The notes beneath the pieces were generated by a model. It saw only the letters and a program-made list of their open reading frames with translations. It was not told where the DNA came from and did not search any database. Below are positions 52,888-64,000 of a stretch of DNA of 64,000 nucleotides, piece after piece. Source of the DNA: Cryoendolithus antarcticus (Eukaryota > Ascomycota > Dothideomycetes > Cladosporiales > Cladosporiaceae); contig NAJO01000001.1 in NCBI GenBank assembly GCA_002077065.1, positions 620,001 through 684,000 on the forward strand, in the 5' to 3' direction. Position numbers and translations under genes: made by a program. The first letter of the stretch is position 1. Each line of letters starts with the position of its first letter.

Positions 52888-55800
52888 GATCACAGACTCG
52901 CGATGCCAGGTACGATAGACGGACGTACGAGGCATGGAGCTCTTGCCATTTCGGCGTGGGACGTCGATCGCTGCGCTTCGATGAAGAAGATCAAGCAAGT
53001 AGTACGTGACCAAGGCACTTTCCGGGCCCGGCAGGATGTGCGAAAGCGCGACGTGTTTTTGTAAGTCATTGCTGCACAATCTGGAAGACAGCGGATCTGA
53101 ATTTACATGCCGCGATTGCAGATGTCTTCCGGCTGCATCGAGTTACGCTGGAAAGAGCCTCTGTGGCGAAGCGATGGTGAGTATACTGTCTCTTTTCTTC
53201 TGCTGCTTTCGCACGTATGTGAACCGGACCGAGATGAAAGTCGCACCCCACGCTACGACAACGTGTCTCATCGTTACCAGTCTCGGATCACCAGAGACTC
53301 GAAGTCACATCATCGGCCACGCATTGATCATCCTTCTCGAGGCATAGTTCGCGAGCCGCGTCCCCCTCACATCATCGAAAAAGGCATGTTCCGACTAGGC
53401 TTTGGTAGTGCTGCTCCTGCATAGAACTTGATCGTTGATCGATGCATGCCCACCTGTTGCCAATGGCCGCTCCGCAGCTCCGTTGCTCGGAGCGGTCCTG
53501 CGGTAGTAATTCCTCAGAGCCCACACCGCGGAGAATGTAGGTGTAGGCGCTATGAATGGTGGCTAAGGTGTGTGGAGCAGAGACATCTGAGGGGATCTCA
53601 AGCCGTAGGGGCCGCTGAAGTGAGAGCAATCCAGGCCAGCTTGTACCTTGGTGCGTGTGCGGACTACTCGACCAGACGATAGCCGAGAGGACGCCAAGAT
53701 GTGCGGAGATTGCTGCTCTTCAATGGCCTGCCCGCTGTTTGGGTGCGACGCTGCATCTTCGGCAACGATTGCTGATGTGCTTGCATGTCGATCACGTCCT
53801 GGTGGTGCCCGCTATGTTGGTGAATAGTGTTGCGTCTAGTCGCTGCAGTCGTGGGAGGCAGGCAATCCGAGATGGCGCCATCATGCCAACGAATCCCCGT
53901 TGCGATTTAGAGAGGCAGCCTCGGTGCTGCACGCCCTGATGCTTTGCACAGCAAAGTCGATGTGCCGTGTCGCGACTGCGGCCAAGATGGCGGTGCAACA
54001 GCGAGGAGATGTAGTCCATACCAAGCTTTCACCGAAACAGCATTTTTAACCGACCCTCGTGAACCGGTCTTTCGGGATTCACCATCACATGCTGACCACA
54101 TCTCCATAGGACGACCAACACCAGTACCCCAAACCCTCTGTCACATACCTGCAAATGAGCTGGGTGTCATCAAGTCCCTTGATGGGGATGTTGCTGCAAA
54201 GCTGTGCAGACCCACGCAGGACAGCGAGCACGATCCCTCTAAACCCTACGACCGTCGTCGCGGCACAAGCAACTTTCGTCTTGGCGTAACTTTGTATGCT
54301 CACGCAACCTCATCTTGAAGCGCACATGGTGAGTATATTGAGTCAGCCGTCTAGCAGCATTCGCGACGAAAGTGTCGTGCACACGGCGAACCTGCCGTTC
54401 AGGTCAAGCTGAACTCAGACACCTTCTCCACCAACACTGGGAAAGACGTGACAGAAATTCCACCAATAGGGTCTCTAACCTACTTCCTCCAAGGCCCTTG
54501 ATCTGAGCACTGTGCAAGCTCACGAACTTTGGTGCGCCAATTTGTCCCCATTCGCTACCTCGGGCCAGCTGACGGATCTCAGAACGCAGCCACAATCCCA
54601 TGTGCCATTAGCTTGCACCTTGACATGGATAGGAGCGAGATACCGACGAGAAAGCGCCGCTTTGCCCAACTTAGGCTTTGTGAATTGAAGACCCCACACG
54701 GCATTCCCCTTCAACACCATTAAGGGTCCCGCGTCAGTCTAAGCATAATACATACACTCCACTGCATAAACGTTTTAGCTCGCGGTTGGCCTCTGGTTTC
54801 GGATTTCGTCGGACGGTAGATGTGGCTCTTGACTCGTTACACTTGCGCGACAGCTTGCGAGATCGGGTCGTCCACAGTCTAAACAGGTCAGCTTCGCGAA
54901 GACCGCTAGACCCTAAGCACACATCCGATGTATGCTCTACGGTCATGACTCCGGTATGCTGTGAGGTGTACTTTGCCGGAGCGCAGCCTCATTTCTCTCG
55001 GATGGCCGAGATCCGACCGGTAGTAAGAAGGTTCGGCTCTTCACGCAGCGATCATGGCGCTCGGCGACTCGCGCTTATGACAAGCTAACGTCGATCTGGA
55101 AAGCCTGACCACGAGTATCTAGAGAATGCCTGCTCAGTGACATTCCAGCGATCCCAACGTGTTCGAACCCTCGATGGGCAAGTTCCGCTATTCGCCCATG
55201 CGTTGATGGCAACTTCATAACCCCGTGGCGGTCGGATTCTGGACACTGCACGCGGTCCTCTGAAGCTTCACCACGCGGGCTATAACGATCTGTGCTCGCA
55301 CTTCTGGAAGTATCAAGTCCTCGGTGAGCATAAAGTGGGCAGCAGACTCCACCACAGCGACACTAGCGTGAAGTTATAGCGCGGAGGGAAGTTACACTCT
55401 CCTATGCTTACCCGAGCTACAATCTGGACAGAAGTGCTAGGAACAGTGCAGTCGGGCACGAACGGTCCTTGGCGATAGCAACTCAGGGCATCGATAGGCG
55501 AGGCTTCCGAATCCTAACGCTGGGCACATGCGCCATGAGCGATCCAGTGGCACGAGCAAGCAAGTGAGAGTGGTCCGAGCGACCACGCACGACGACTGAA
55601 GCTAGACTTCGTCGATCAAGCGAGTCATGGTCGACGAGGGCGAGTGATACGGGCTGCGAAGACATGATGTCCGTAGACCATGCTCAAATATTCGATTTGT
55701 TACCCGGGCGCTTGAAACCTGTGTTCCAAGAGAACAATATTTTGAGGGCTGCTGTACCTCTGCTTCGTGCCGTCGAGTTTATCATACATACATGCCAAAC

Positions 55801-55978
55801 CGAAGTCATCTTCCCTGCAGCGCCGATGTAGACAAATGCTCCCGCTTTCAACTCCCAACCCTTCCTGACGAGCGCCTTGCATGTTCTGTGATGCGCGCTA
55901 CGTGTTGCCGTCCCATTCATGCCACTCCGTGATTCCTACAGACCTGACTCCTCCACGCCGGTGAAAATAGCATTACGA

Positions 55979-58737
55979 TCAGCCTCTCTGGCCTCGCCTT
56001 GACTTCGCCGAACGTTCGACTCGATGCTGTCCGTTGCCGGGATAGCCAATATACCCCTGATGACTTGCACGACGCGGTCCGTGAGCATAGCCTTTCTGAC
56101 CCACACCACCAGCGAAGACGCCCTCGGCAGCATTGACGGGCACGAAACCTGACATGCGGCGTTGAGGCTGCATGCGAGGTTGAAGTCCAAGACTATATGG
56201 GCCGGGTGCTGCCGTGGGGACAAGAGCGGGCACAAAGCGCGGCGACATGACCGGGAAAGGCGCGATGGTCACATTGCTGACTGGCGCCGAGGCGGTCCTG
56301 AAAGGCGGCTGGAGATGGGCGTGGTGATTCGGTGGTGCTGGGTCGTGAGAGTAAGAGCCTGCTGCGCCAGGCGGCAAGGCAAAATTGAAAGCCGCATACG
56401 GTTGCGGTGTATATGACTGGAGATTGGTGTCTTCCAGTAAGAACGTACCGGAGTTGCCCATGACGGCATCGCCGGAGAGATCGAGAAGTGGAGTCGGTGG
56501 CATAGTAAGGTTAGGATGGAAAGGATAATGAGCGTGGTGCTCGCTGTTACTGCGTGACATCGCGTGGGCTTCCTCGACAGCGGCGAGACGCTCTTGCCGT
56601 CTGTGACCCAGCTGCATGAGACCGTCGGAGATGTGCTGCACGGCCAGCGCGGCGAGCTTGTGTACGCCGTTGCGCTGCATCTCGTCGAAGACGACGAAGG
56701 CTTGGTTGACGAGCCATTCGTTGTTCTCGTTGGACGTCTCCCAGGCGTCAAGAATCAGAATCATCGCGGCGTTGAACGCTTGCTGGCCCAGGGTCCAACA
56801 GATGAGCACAGCAGGATTGCGATGTCGGAAGAAAAGGAACGTCTGCAATAGATGAATGGAAGAATTGACGACCAGCGCTCGGCCACGTATCGGTGCTGGA
56901 TGTAACAGGCTGTCGCCTCCAGTTGTCGAGGGGGTATATGTCGTACTGGTGAAGCTTGTAGTGAAGCTGCTCTGCATAATTGGAGGAGAATTAGAGGCAG
57001 AGTGTTGTGTCCTCTCCACCCGTTGCCGGTTGAGCAGCACTATGAAGGACTGGACCTTTGCAAACAACGCTAGGTAATGTCAGTGACGGGTCACATCAAC
57101 GCGTTCGTTATGTAGTCGACTTACTAGCAGCCATGACATCAAGCGGCCAATCTGGTAGGACGGTGTCCTCCCTTGACCAGCTTTCGTTGAACTGCAACGA
57201 CTCTGGCATGGTGTCCCAAAGTCCCAATAGCTTGTCCGTGAACTCGTCGATCCTACCGACGCTCATCATGCCATCGCTACTCAGGATCTGTCTCGCCAGT
57301 ATCGTGAAGTGGTCGGCAAACTCACCGAGTCGCAGTACGGTCATGTCAGTTGTCAATGGCTCAGGTGGAGGACAGTCGCCCAGGCCTGAGATGCCGAGAG
57401 GTCTTCCCAGGGTGACTGAATACTGTTGATCCATGTGCAGCATCCACCACCATAGTGACTGTCGGATAGTACATTCGCGAAGAGGTGGAACAGGATCGAG
57501 ACTCTTCGGATTGCGATGGAGCCCTATCGAGTGTGCCATGCGGATTGTATTACCAAACAAAGTCCAGGCATCAAGGAAGCGACCACTGTTTGTCAAGTAC
57601 GGTCCCAGCATGATGAGTGTTTGTACGCCCAGTAATGTTGGTCGACTCATGAAGGAGGCATTACGCAGTGCTTGCATGCAGGCAGCGACTGAGAGGTTGT
57701 CAGCAACGTCAAGTGGGGATCGGTAGTAGTGAGACGAACGGTAGCAATCACCCCGTCGGGCAGCATCCTCGACAGCACCCTCGATCCATTGCTCACCGCT
57801 GCGATCGTGAACGCCCATCTGCATTCCCGTGGCAAGCGTCGCAAAGATCAATGCAAGCATATTCGAATTGTTCTCCATTCGTGCCGGATCTTCGCCTGCT
57901 TCGTCGAGGAAACGACCCACCTCCTTCTTCGTAACTTCATCAGGCATGTGTGGGAACGAGCAAGACTGTGCCCGCTTCGAGAAGAGATCAAGACACTCGA
58001 ACACCTCTTCGCGCGGGGGTAAAAGCATCAGTAGCGCGGCGGTGGTATTGTCGCCGACTCTCATCATCGGAAAAGGATACATTGAGCCCTGCGGTGGGTA
58101 CATATCCTGACCCTTTGGCATTGTATGCGTCAAGGAGTGATTCCCGACTTGCAGGTTTGCGAACTGCGACATGTTAGTCATTCCTGCACTGGTGGGACGA
58201 CATGACAACGATCACTAACGTCGGAGACGATACTTGCTAGCCCAGGAGTGCCAAAGTATATGTTGTCGATGCGATCACTCGTCCGGAATCGACGTTGCTT
58301 CGCTGCAGTCGCTCGCGAGACGACTTTCGAACCGGTGCCGTCTGGAGATTCATCGGCGTCGACCTCATCGCCAGAGTACAATAAGCGAGCATCGCGCAGG
58401 CGTTCCTTGAGTTTTTGATTCTCGGAACGAAGCTTCCGGATCTCATAGGACTGCTGTATAGGACTGTAGTCGTTGCCTTCGCCGACGATGAATTCGCACT
58501 CCTTGGGGTGTCCACGCGCACAGCATGCCGAACAAGGTTTCGTACGATCGCACTGTGCAACCGTAAGCACCCATACTTGTGGGTATGCAACCTCCCGGTA
58601 CGACTTACCTTGACCTTTCTTTCACGGCACTTGGTGCAAGAGAGCAGCTGTCGAGGCTGTGGTTTCTTCTTGGGATTAGATGGGTCTTGTAACGATGCTG
58701 GTTCTGTCGGTCCATAGCCTGACCAAGAAGAAGTCAT
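55979..58737 (-). CDS. Zn2Cys6 fungal-specific transcription factor
   Basis: Nuclear regulator, 863 residues in four exons: 58609-58737, 58220-58552, 57125-58163, 55979-57069. Introns: 58553-58608 (GTAAGT..CACAG), which splits the zinc cluster; 58164-58219 (GTTAGT..CTAACA..CGCAG); and 57070-57124 (GTAAGT..ACCTAG). The joined cluster reads CTKCRERKVKC then DRTKPCSACCARGHPKEC (residues about 34-62). A leucine-type coiled coil follows (IRKLRSENQKLKERL). The middle-homology domain has LLGVQTLIMLGPYLTNSGRFLDAW, IRMAHSIGLHRNP and RQSLWWWMLHMDQQYSVTLGRP. The tail is Pro/Ala/Tyr-rich. ATG 58737 (MTSSWSGYG) chosen over an upstream in-frame ATG 58833. Target genes unknown; it sits alone between two gene-poor stretches. 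Confidence 0.88.
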
Positions 58738-61700
58738 GACGAACCACTTATCGATCGCTGACTCGACAAAGTTCGCAATAAAGTAAAGCTCCAAAATGAG
58801 TCGATCCCCAAAATGACGGGACAGGAGATACATAAGCGAAGATGCACAGCATGAGATTCAACCAGGTCTCCGGGACTGCCACTCGATCAAGTCATGTACC
58901 ATAATAGACACCTGTCTGGCTGACTCCTTTGAGGAGCATGGAGATCGGTTGGCCCTTGCCAGGCGCAGATGTGCCGCTCACCCGCATGATCGTGGCTAAC
59001 GGTAGTGGATCTAGGGACGCGACATTGGGGCGTGAACGATGTCAATCCTCGCGGCGTTCAGGCAGAGCGTAGCGCAATAGGCAAGTTGTGGGGACGCTGG
59101 CAGTGAGACATCGCGCGCTCCCCGACAGTGGGCATGACGACTTTGTTGATGTGCTCGCCGTCCAGCACTCCGATATTTTTGAAACTCCAGGTCCTTAAGA
59201 ACGGCTTGCTACGCGTGCATCTGTGATCGTATCCCAGTAGCAGGTTCACCTTCCTCTGATGGCCGGAATAGACGGAGTTGGTGCATCCACCACTCCACGG
59301 TAGCACGCAAACGCCACTGGAACAGGTGCTTCGAAGCGACCACCCATGGAGGTGGAGCACACTAACAATCTGAACGATGGAAGAAGCGTGCTCAGTCGTT
59401 TCCAATGACCTGCACCATAGCCATACGGTCGCGCGCCAAAACCCTGCACTGCGTGTCAACAGTACTGCATCGCTACAAAGCATCATAAGTTGGATGTTAG
59501 GGTCAGATGTTGGTCCGGGGAAGCGGCTTGCAGCGACGATGCCTCCAAAGCATTCGCCTAACGAAAGTCTACCGGCCCGCTCCTCGGGGACATCCTCCCA
59601 TCTGTGGGCGACGACCCATACTTTGCAAGAATACAGGCCTGGCCGTTTACCCTGCAGGTAGTGTAATAGAGACGAAGCTAGTGCCAATGTGGGATCGCCA
59701 CGTCGAGATCATTCGATCGGCAGGACAGTACTGCCAAACCTTCGCAAGAACGCTACCGGACATGTATGAGGGTGTAACGATTTCGACGCCTCCAACGGAG
59801 AGTCCTTCCGCTCCATTCTCCGTTGTCGTCTTCAGTCTTCATCTAGGGCCGAGGTCTTAGACCCTTGCCCAGTGTAGCAAACTCCGACTCACCAGTGCTC
59901 GTTCGCGACATAGCGCATCTCTCAGTGATTGCACGTTTCCTTCCACGATAGCGATCGTCAGTGGGGTACGTGATGACAGTTCAGCGTGCACTATGGCGCA
60001 ACAGCCCTGCCGATCTCGTGGCGCCACATGGTCCAAGCATGATCCCAGGCCGCCGGCTCGGGATGGCGATGTTATCGGGACGCCGAATCGGCGTCCTTCG
60101 AAGCTCGACGGCAAGTCGGCACACTGAACAGCAGGGCCAGCAGGATGATAAGATCCCGTGTCGTAAGGTCATGATCGTTGCGTATCGCCAGTGCAGCTCC
60201 CGTACGTGCAGCACATGCGCCTGAGCAACGCGAGTCGGATCGGTTGTTCCGATGGTGGTCAAGATGTCGTGTAACAATGGACGGCGCCACCTTGCAACGA
60301 TCTGGTGGGGCTGCTGCTTGGGTAGAACCTTTGGGATCGAGCCGCATGGCAGCGTTTTCCCCCGCAACGGCATTCGTGTTGCACACAGAGGAACGTCGCA
60401 CGCTAAGGATGCGCCAAGCTCTTTCCACAGGTGATGGCGTTAGTGGCGTTGTTTGGCAGGTCTCCAACGATTGATCCAACCGCGTGCCCGCGCCGACTAA
60501 TCTGCGCGTGTGCAAGTGCGCAGGAAGGAAATCAACTGAGAGGCCGCGTGTGTTTGCTGTGAGAGACTGACTGTGCGGTCGGCGATGCTGAAAGGGATAA
60601 GAGGTACGTCCATACAACTATCATCTTCAAATCATCGCTTCTGGGCCGTTGGTGTCGTGATTGCAGGATCGCCCGCATAGCCCAGCCAGCATTGACAAAT
60701 CTGGACATTACCCCGACGAGCAACCAAAATGTCTACGGACGTCGCCGTGGGCCGTGGCTTCTTCCGCGACATCGCCGATGACATTGCGTTCGTCTTCACC
60801 GGACGCAATATCATGTGCGGAGCTCTGCCCGCCTTCCCCTAGAAACGGCTACCCACTTTAGCGCAATCAACCATACTTTCTTGGCCGGGAGGGGAGCGGG
60901 GCCCTGCTTTGGGTTGTTGCCGAGGTGGCACGGAGGGTTGCATAATCTGACCTCTGGCCGTCGGTTCACGATGCAGCACGATTGCGTGTGCGATCATACG
61001 GTGCTCTGCCTACGAGTAATGCGTGTTACAGATCCAGATTTTGAACATGTTATATATGCATTGAGAGGTCTGCCAACCTACATGGAGCAGTACATTATCT
61101 CCATACACGGGCTACTATTGGCTGCAGTGTACAAGCCAAGTCTCTTCTCGTCGCTACAATAGCCTGGCTACGATATGCGTGTCCAGCGTAGCATTCAATT
61201 GATCATCACTAGTACTAAAGCATGATGATGTGTGCGTTTTCGCGATTGCAGGGACATGGCATGTGACCGCCGTGTGTCATCCATGTCTCCACAGCTGACA
61301 CACAGCGCAACTGCAAGCGAGAGCTGGGGTCGAATAGACGCTAGGGCAACGCTCTCAGCCCCAATCAATGACAGCTCTTTTGCAGTGCATATAGCCAGGC
61401 CGTCGCGACATGCGATAACTCGAACGCGAGATTGGATCGACAGGCACATCGGCGGCGCAGTCACCAGCTCGCCCATGACAGTGCATGACAGCGGACTGGA
61501 GTCCTAACGTGCAGCGCCCCGATCCTCTGCATAAGGGCTCATGCAGTGTCGATAGTGCCAACGCTATGGATCAATGGATCCTACCGGACCCACTCAGTAT
61601 CAGACTTTGCAGCGTAGCATGCTGAGATAGGCACGTCATCGAAGGTTCATGCTCAGATCCACCGATCGTCTGGCCCGAAGCGTCCATTGCGCGGCGCAGA

Positions 61701-63300
61701 GCAAGCACCCGCGCCGCAATACCCTAATCTTGATCAACTAGCCTGTGAACAATGTTTTTAGCACGTCACGCATTTCTTCGGTAACGCGCCAATGTGGAAG
61801 CTGAATGTGAGACATCGGGGGCCGCGACAACGTTCGAGACAGCGTTCGAGACGGAGGCGGAGGGCACTCCGCTTTCGAATTGACAATGTCTTGGCCGAAG
61901 AAGGCCGGCTGCCATTACATCGCTCTAATACTCCGTTCGATTCTGCGATTGTCGCTTACATGCGGCTGGTCGCTTCTAATACCTACTTCATTATGCGGTC
62001 TCCGCCTACACACTTAGGTGTTCTGGATTGATGAAGCATCGCTAGTATGACGGCCGTAGAGAATAGAGCTCGTTGCGATGGTCTAGCTGGTTCTCCCAGG
62101 CTGCTGAAATGGTCGAACTTAGGCAGTGGTAAACCAATGTCGCAGAAAGCTCGGAGTATGGGTACTCGAGCTTGCCGAAAATTACACGCGTCAGATCGTG
62201 GGGCGATTGCACACTCAAGGCATGCATGAGGTGCAGTGGGAGGACACCTGATCAAGGCTCACTGTGGGAAGGTGAACCTTCGTTGGTCCTGCTCGAGGGA
62301 AGGTATCGCGAGTCTTCCCAACCTTCACGCCCCCGATCCCCAACTCATGTGCCATGAACATTACCTCTGTCTCGAACATGCCGCCATGCAGCCGCTGGTA
62401 GGGTCCACTGCGGAACGGCGTGTGCCGGACCCAGTCAGCGGAACGGTATTGCAGCATCGAACGACCATATGCACCCAAGTCATGCACTACAGGCATTGCC
62501 TCTGGCTCCGAAATACCGCCATGAAATAACTACTATCGAAAGCAACGCCACTCATCCGAACGGCGCCGGGTGCCAGCTCGGATCGGATACGTCTCACCGC
62601 TGCGCTGCTGTGGCCACTGAGCTTATTCCCAGCGCCGAGATGGGAAGGCTCGAGACCATGGCTCCGAGTTCTTGTCGGAACTCATTGTTCAAGCCGGTTC
62701 GATGTGCGATGGAGACGCCTGAGTCTCGACTCCTTGATCGGAAACTGTTTCCCGGTCGGCGGGTCGGCCAAGCCGTGAGTCTGTGAGAGACCAGGACCGC
62801 ACTGCCGACACAGCACAGGGTGAGAGAGCAAAGAAAGGTTATACTGCTTACACTGAGGAGAGGAGAAGAAGACAGCACGGCACGCAGAATGTCTGGCTCT
62901 ACCATTCCTAATTTAGTGCTCCATCTTATGTGCTCCGTGGAGTTGACACGAACATCTATCGTAGCATCGTCAATCATCCCAGGACCCAGACCACGGTCGA
63001 TGCTGAAAAGCCACACCCGCCCACAGATGCATTGCCCTGGTCCAGGATACCATCCCAAAGTCGTGATCTTATTGCCTCGTTCCTGCAAAAATAGCACAAG
63101 AACGCTCAAGCTACCTCACGTTATCATTGCAGAGCCGTGATTGCCCATCCCTGGCTGCTTCTCCAAAATAGCGTCGCGCCTTCATAGCATTTCGCCAATA
63201 GCAGTGTTCGTCGACGATACCTCGGTGAAGACCCAAATAGAACGCTGCGCAAAGCATGGTACAAGGACCTGCAGCCTCCTACGCATGCGAGATTACCATC
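58738..63300. other. 4.6-kb gene-poor region
   Basis: No supported gene. Many short frames on both strands overlap and none has a domain, signal peptide with sensible continuation, or splice-joined homologous block. A small tandem repeat (GTTCGAGACAGC/GTTCGAGACGG) lies at about 61821-61847. Holds the promoter of the 55979-58737 regulator at its left end. Confidence 0.4.
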
Positions 63301-63993
63301 TCACTCCTGAATGACATGCACCGGGCAGCTTCCCGGCCCCTTCACATTCCACCAACCCCTGATGCAATTCCGATGATACTTGCACCAACACTCCAGCCTT
63401 CCCATCTCAACACCCGGCAGGAACTCCTCCATGCAGATCGCGCATTCTTGTTCCTTCCCTTCACTATCAAGACAGTCCTTCTCGGTCGCAATGTAGTTGA
63501 TCATGCCACGTGATCGGTGGACGGAGCTTGCTCGTGCGCGGGCTGCGGTGCGACTGTTTGCGCGACCAGAATCAGGAGAGTCATGGTACAAGTCGTCGAA
63601 AGAGAACGAGTCTGACGACGGTACCGTGGCGAAAGCCTCACTGACACGGTGTGGGACGCCTGATATCGCAGTGCGAGCAGGCGAGCCCGACCGCGTTGCC
63701 AGGCAGGCTATAATGTGTTGTTCACGCAGCTCCTCTCCAGGAGAAAGCTCGTTGCCACAGACTGGACACTCGTCCTCCTCGACGACCTGTCGACGAGGGC
63801 GTGATAATGTCGGAGGCGTTGAAGGCGCTCTCATCGCGGTCGGTAGCGAGCTAGGTACGATGGGTCTGCGCGACAGTCTAGGCGTGTATCCAGGTGGCGC
63901 TACGAGAAAGCTGGCACCAGGACTTAGGGTGTCATGCGTGGATGAGACCGTGCTAGAAGAGTCATGACCCCGCAAGAGCCCAGACTGCTGCAT
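63301..63993 (-). CDS. RING-finger protein, probably 5'-truncated by window edge
   Basis: Likely E3 ubiquitin ligase. Seen part is 230 residues. A first Cys/His motif (CPVCGNELSPGEELREQHI..C, about residues 76-96) looks like a degenerate zinc finger. A Ser/Arg-rich linker follows. The C-terminal RING (about 183-228) is ECAICMEEFLPGVEMGRLECWCKYHRNCIRGWW..CPVH, with the C-x2-C..C-x-H-x2-C..C-x2-(H) pattern. Similar fungal proteins carry an N-terminal FYVE domain and act on endosomal membranes (Pib1-like). Here that part, if present, would lie beyond position 64000. ATG 63993 is in frame but may be internal. Confidence 0.75.
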   Translation of the reverse strand: MQQSGLLRGHDSSSTVSSTHDTLSPGASFLVAPPGYTPRLSRRPIVPSSLPTAMRAPSTPPTLSRPRRQVVEEDECPVCGNELSPGEELREQHIIACLATRSGSPARTAISGVPHRVSEAFATVPSSDSFSFDDLYHDSPDSGRANSRTAARARASSVHRSRGMINYIATEKDCLDSEGKEQECAICMEEFLPGVEMGRLECWCKYHRNCIRGWWNVKGPGSCPVHVIQE

Positions 63994-64000
63994 CGTGGTG

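Larger units (their letters stand above)
49768..55978. other. 6.2-kb gene-poor region
   Basis: No intact recognisable gene. The region holds many short overlapping frames on both strands, a tRNA-like remnant near 51840 and one weak hypothetical frame at 52516-52887. No terminal repeats, long direct repeats or transposase motifs were seen by eye. Base composition does not look AT-rich, so heavy RIP is not obvious. Confidence 0.4.

Noticed and set aside
55140..55190. GTTCGAACCC motif suggesting a tRNA T-arm
   Set aside because: Flanking bases do not pair into a T-stem.
59058..59687. 209-codon minus-strand frame
   Set aside because: Trp/Cys/Ser-rich chance-like composition, no domain, other overlapping frames equally long.

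Overview
The window is nuclear DNA of a filamentous ascomycete. Genes are close together, introns are few and short (48-68 nt) with GT..CTAAC/CTGAC..YAG signals, and there are Zn2Cys6 regulators, TRI12-type and Dal5-type MFS transporters, an RTA1 protein, a 2EXR protein and a CYT-4/Dss1 nuclease. Protein style suggests Dothideomycetes, but that is an impression and I could not test it. No prokaryotic, viral, CRISPR or intact transposon features were seen.

Layout: 1-19.3 kb is a conserved block: the 3' end of the mitofusin fzo1, GDPase gda1, a RidA-amine oxidase fusion, an RTA1-like membrane protein with a GC-AG intron, a short kinesin-3, serine palmitoyltransferase lcb2, acetoacetyl-CoA synthetase, triosephosphate isomerase, U1-70K and mitochondrial ribosomal protein mL43. 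20-27.5 kb is accessory: a TRI12-type transporter with a frameshift and a lost acceptor, a Dal5-type permease with a broken 5' end, and a 2EXR gene with an in-frame TGA. 27.6-34.3 kb holds a transketolase/dihydroxyacetone synthase and a HoxX-like formyltransferase/enoyl-hydratase fusion, which is unexpected in a fungus. 35-49.8 kb is again mostly housekeeping: a small one-pass membrane protein (apparent frameshift), U2AF small subunit, Pol III subunit RPC34, a Dss1/CYT-4 RNase, alkaline ceramidase, a GST with an in-frame TGA, an NBP2-like SH3 protein and a War1-like Zn2Cys6 regulator. 49.8-64 kb is gene-poor, with one further Zn2Cys6 regulator and a RING protein at the right edge.

How the genes relate: this is mostly a eukaryotic neighbourhood of independent genes, not a cluster. 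Themes are lipid and mitochondrial biology (Fzo1, mL43, Dss1, Lcb2, ceramidase, AACS), RNA processing and transcription (U1-70K, U2AF, RPC34) and carbon metabolism (TPI, DHAS-like transketolase). The most interesting points are the HoxX homologue beside a DHAS-like enzyme (both touch one-carbon chemistry) and the five accessory or small genes that carry reading-frame or splice lesions while the large housekeeping genes are clean. All splice models were made by eye from reading frame and family conservation.
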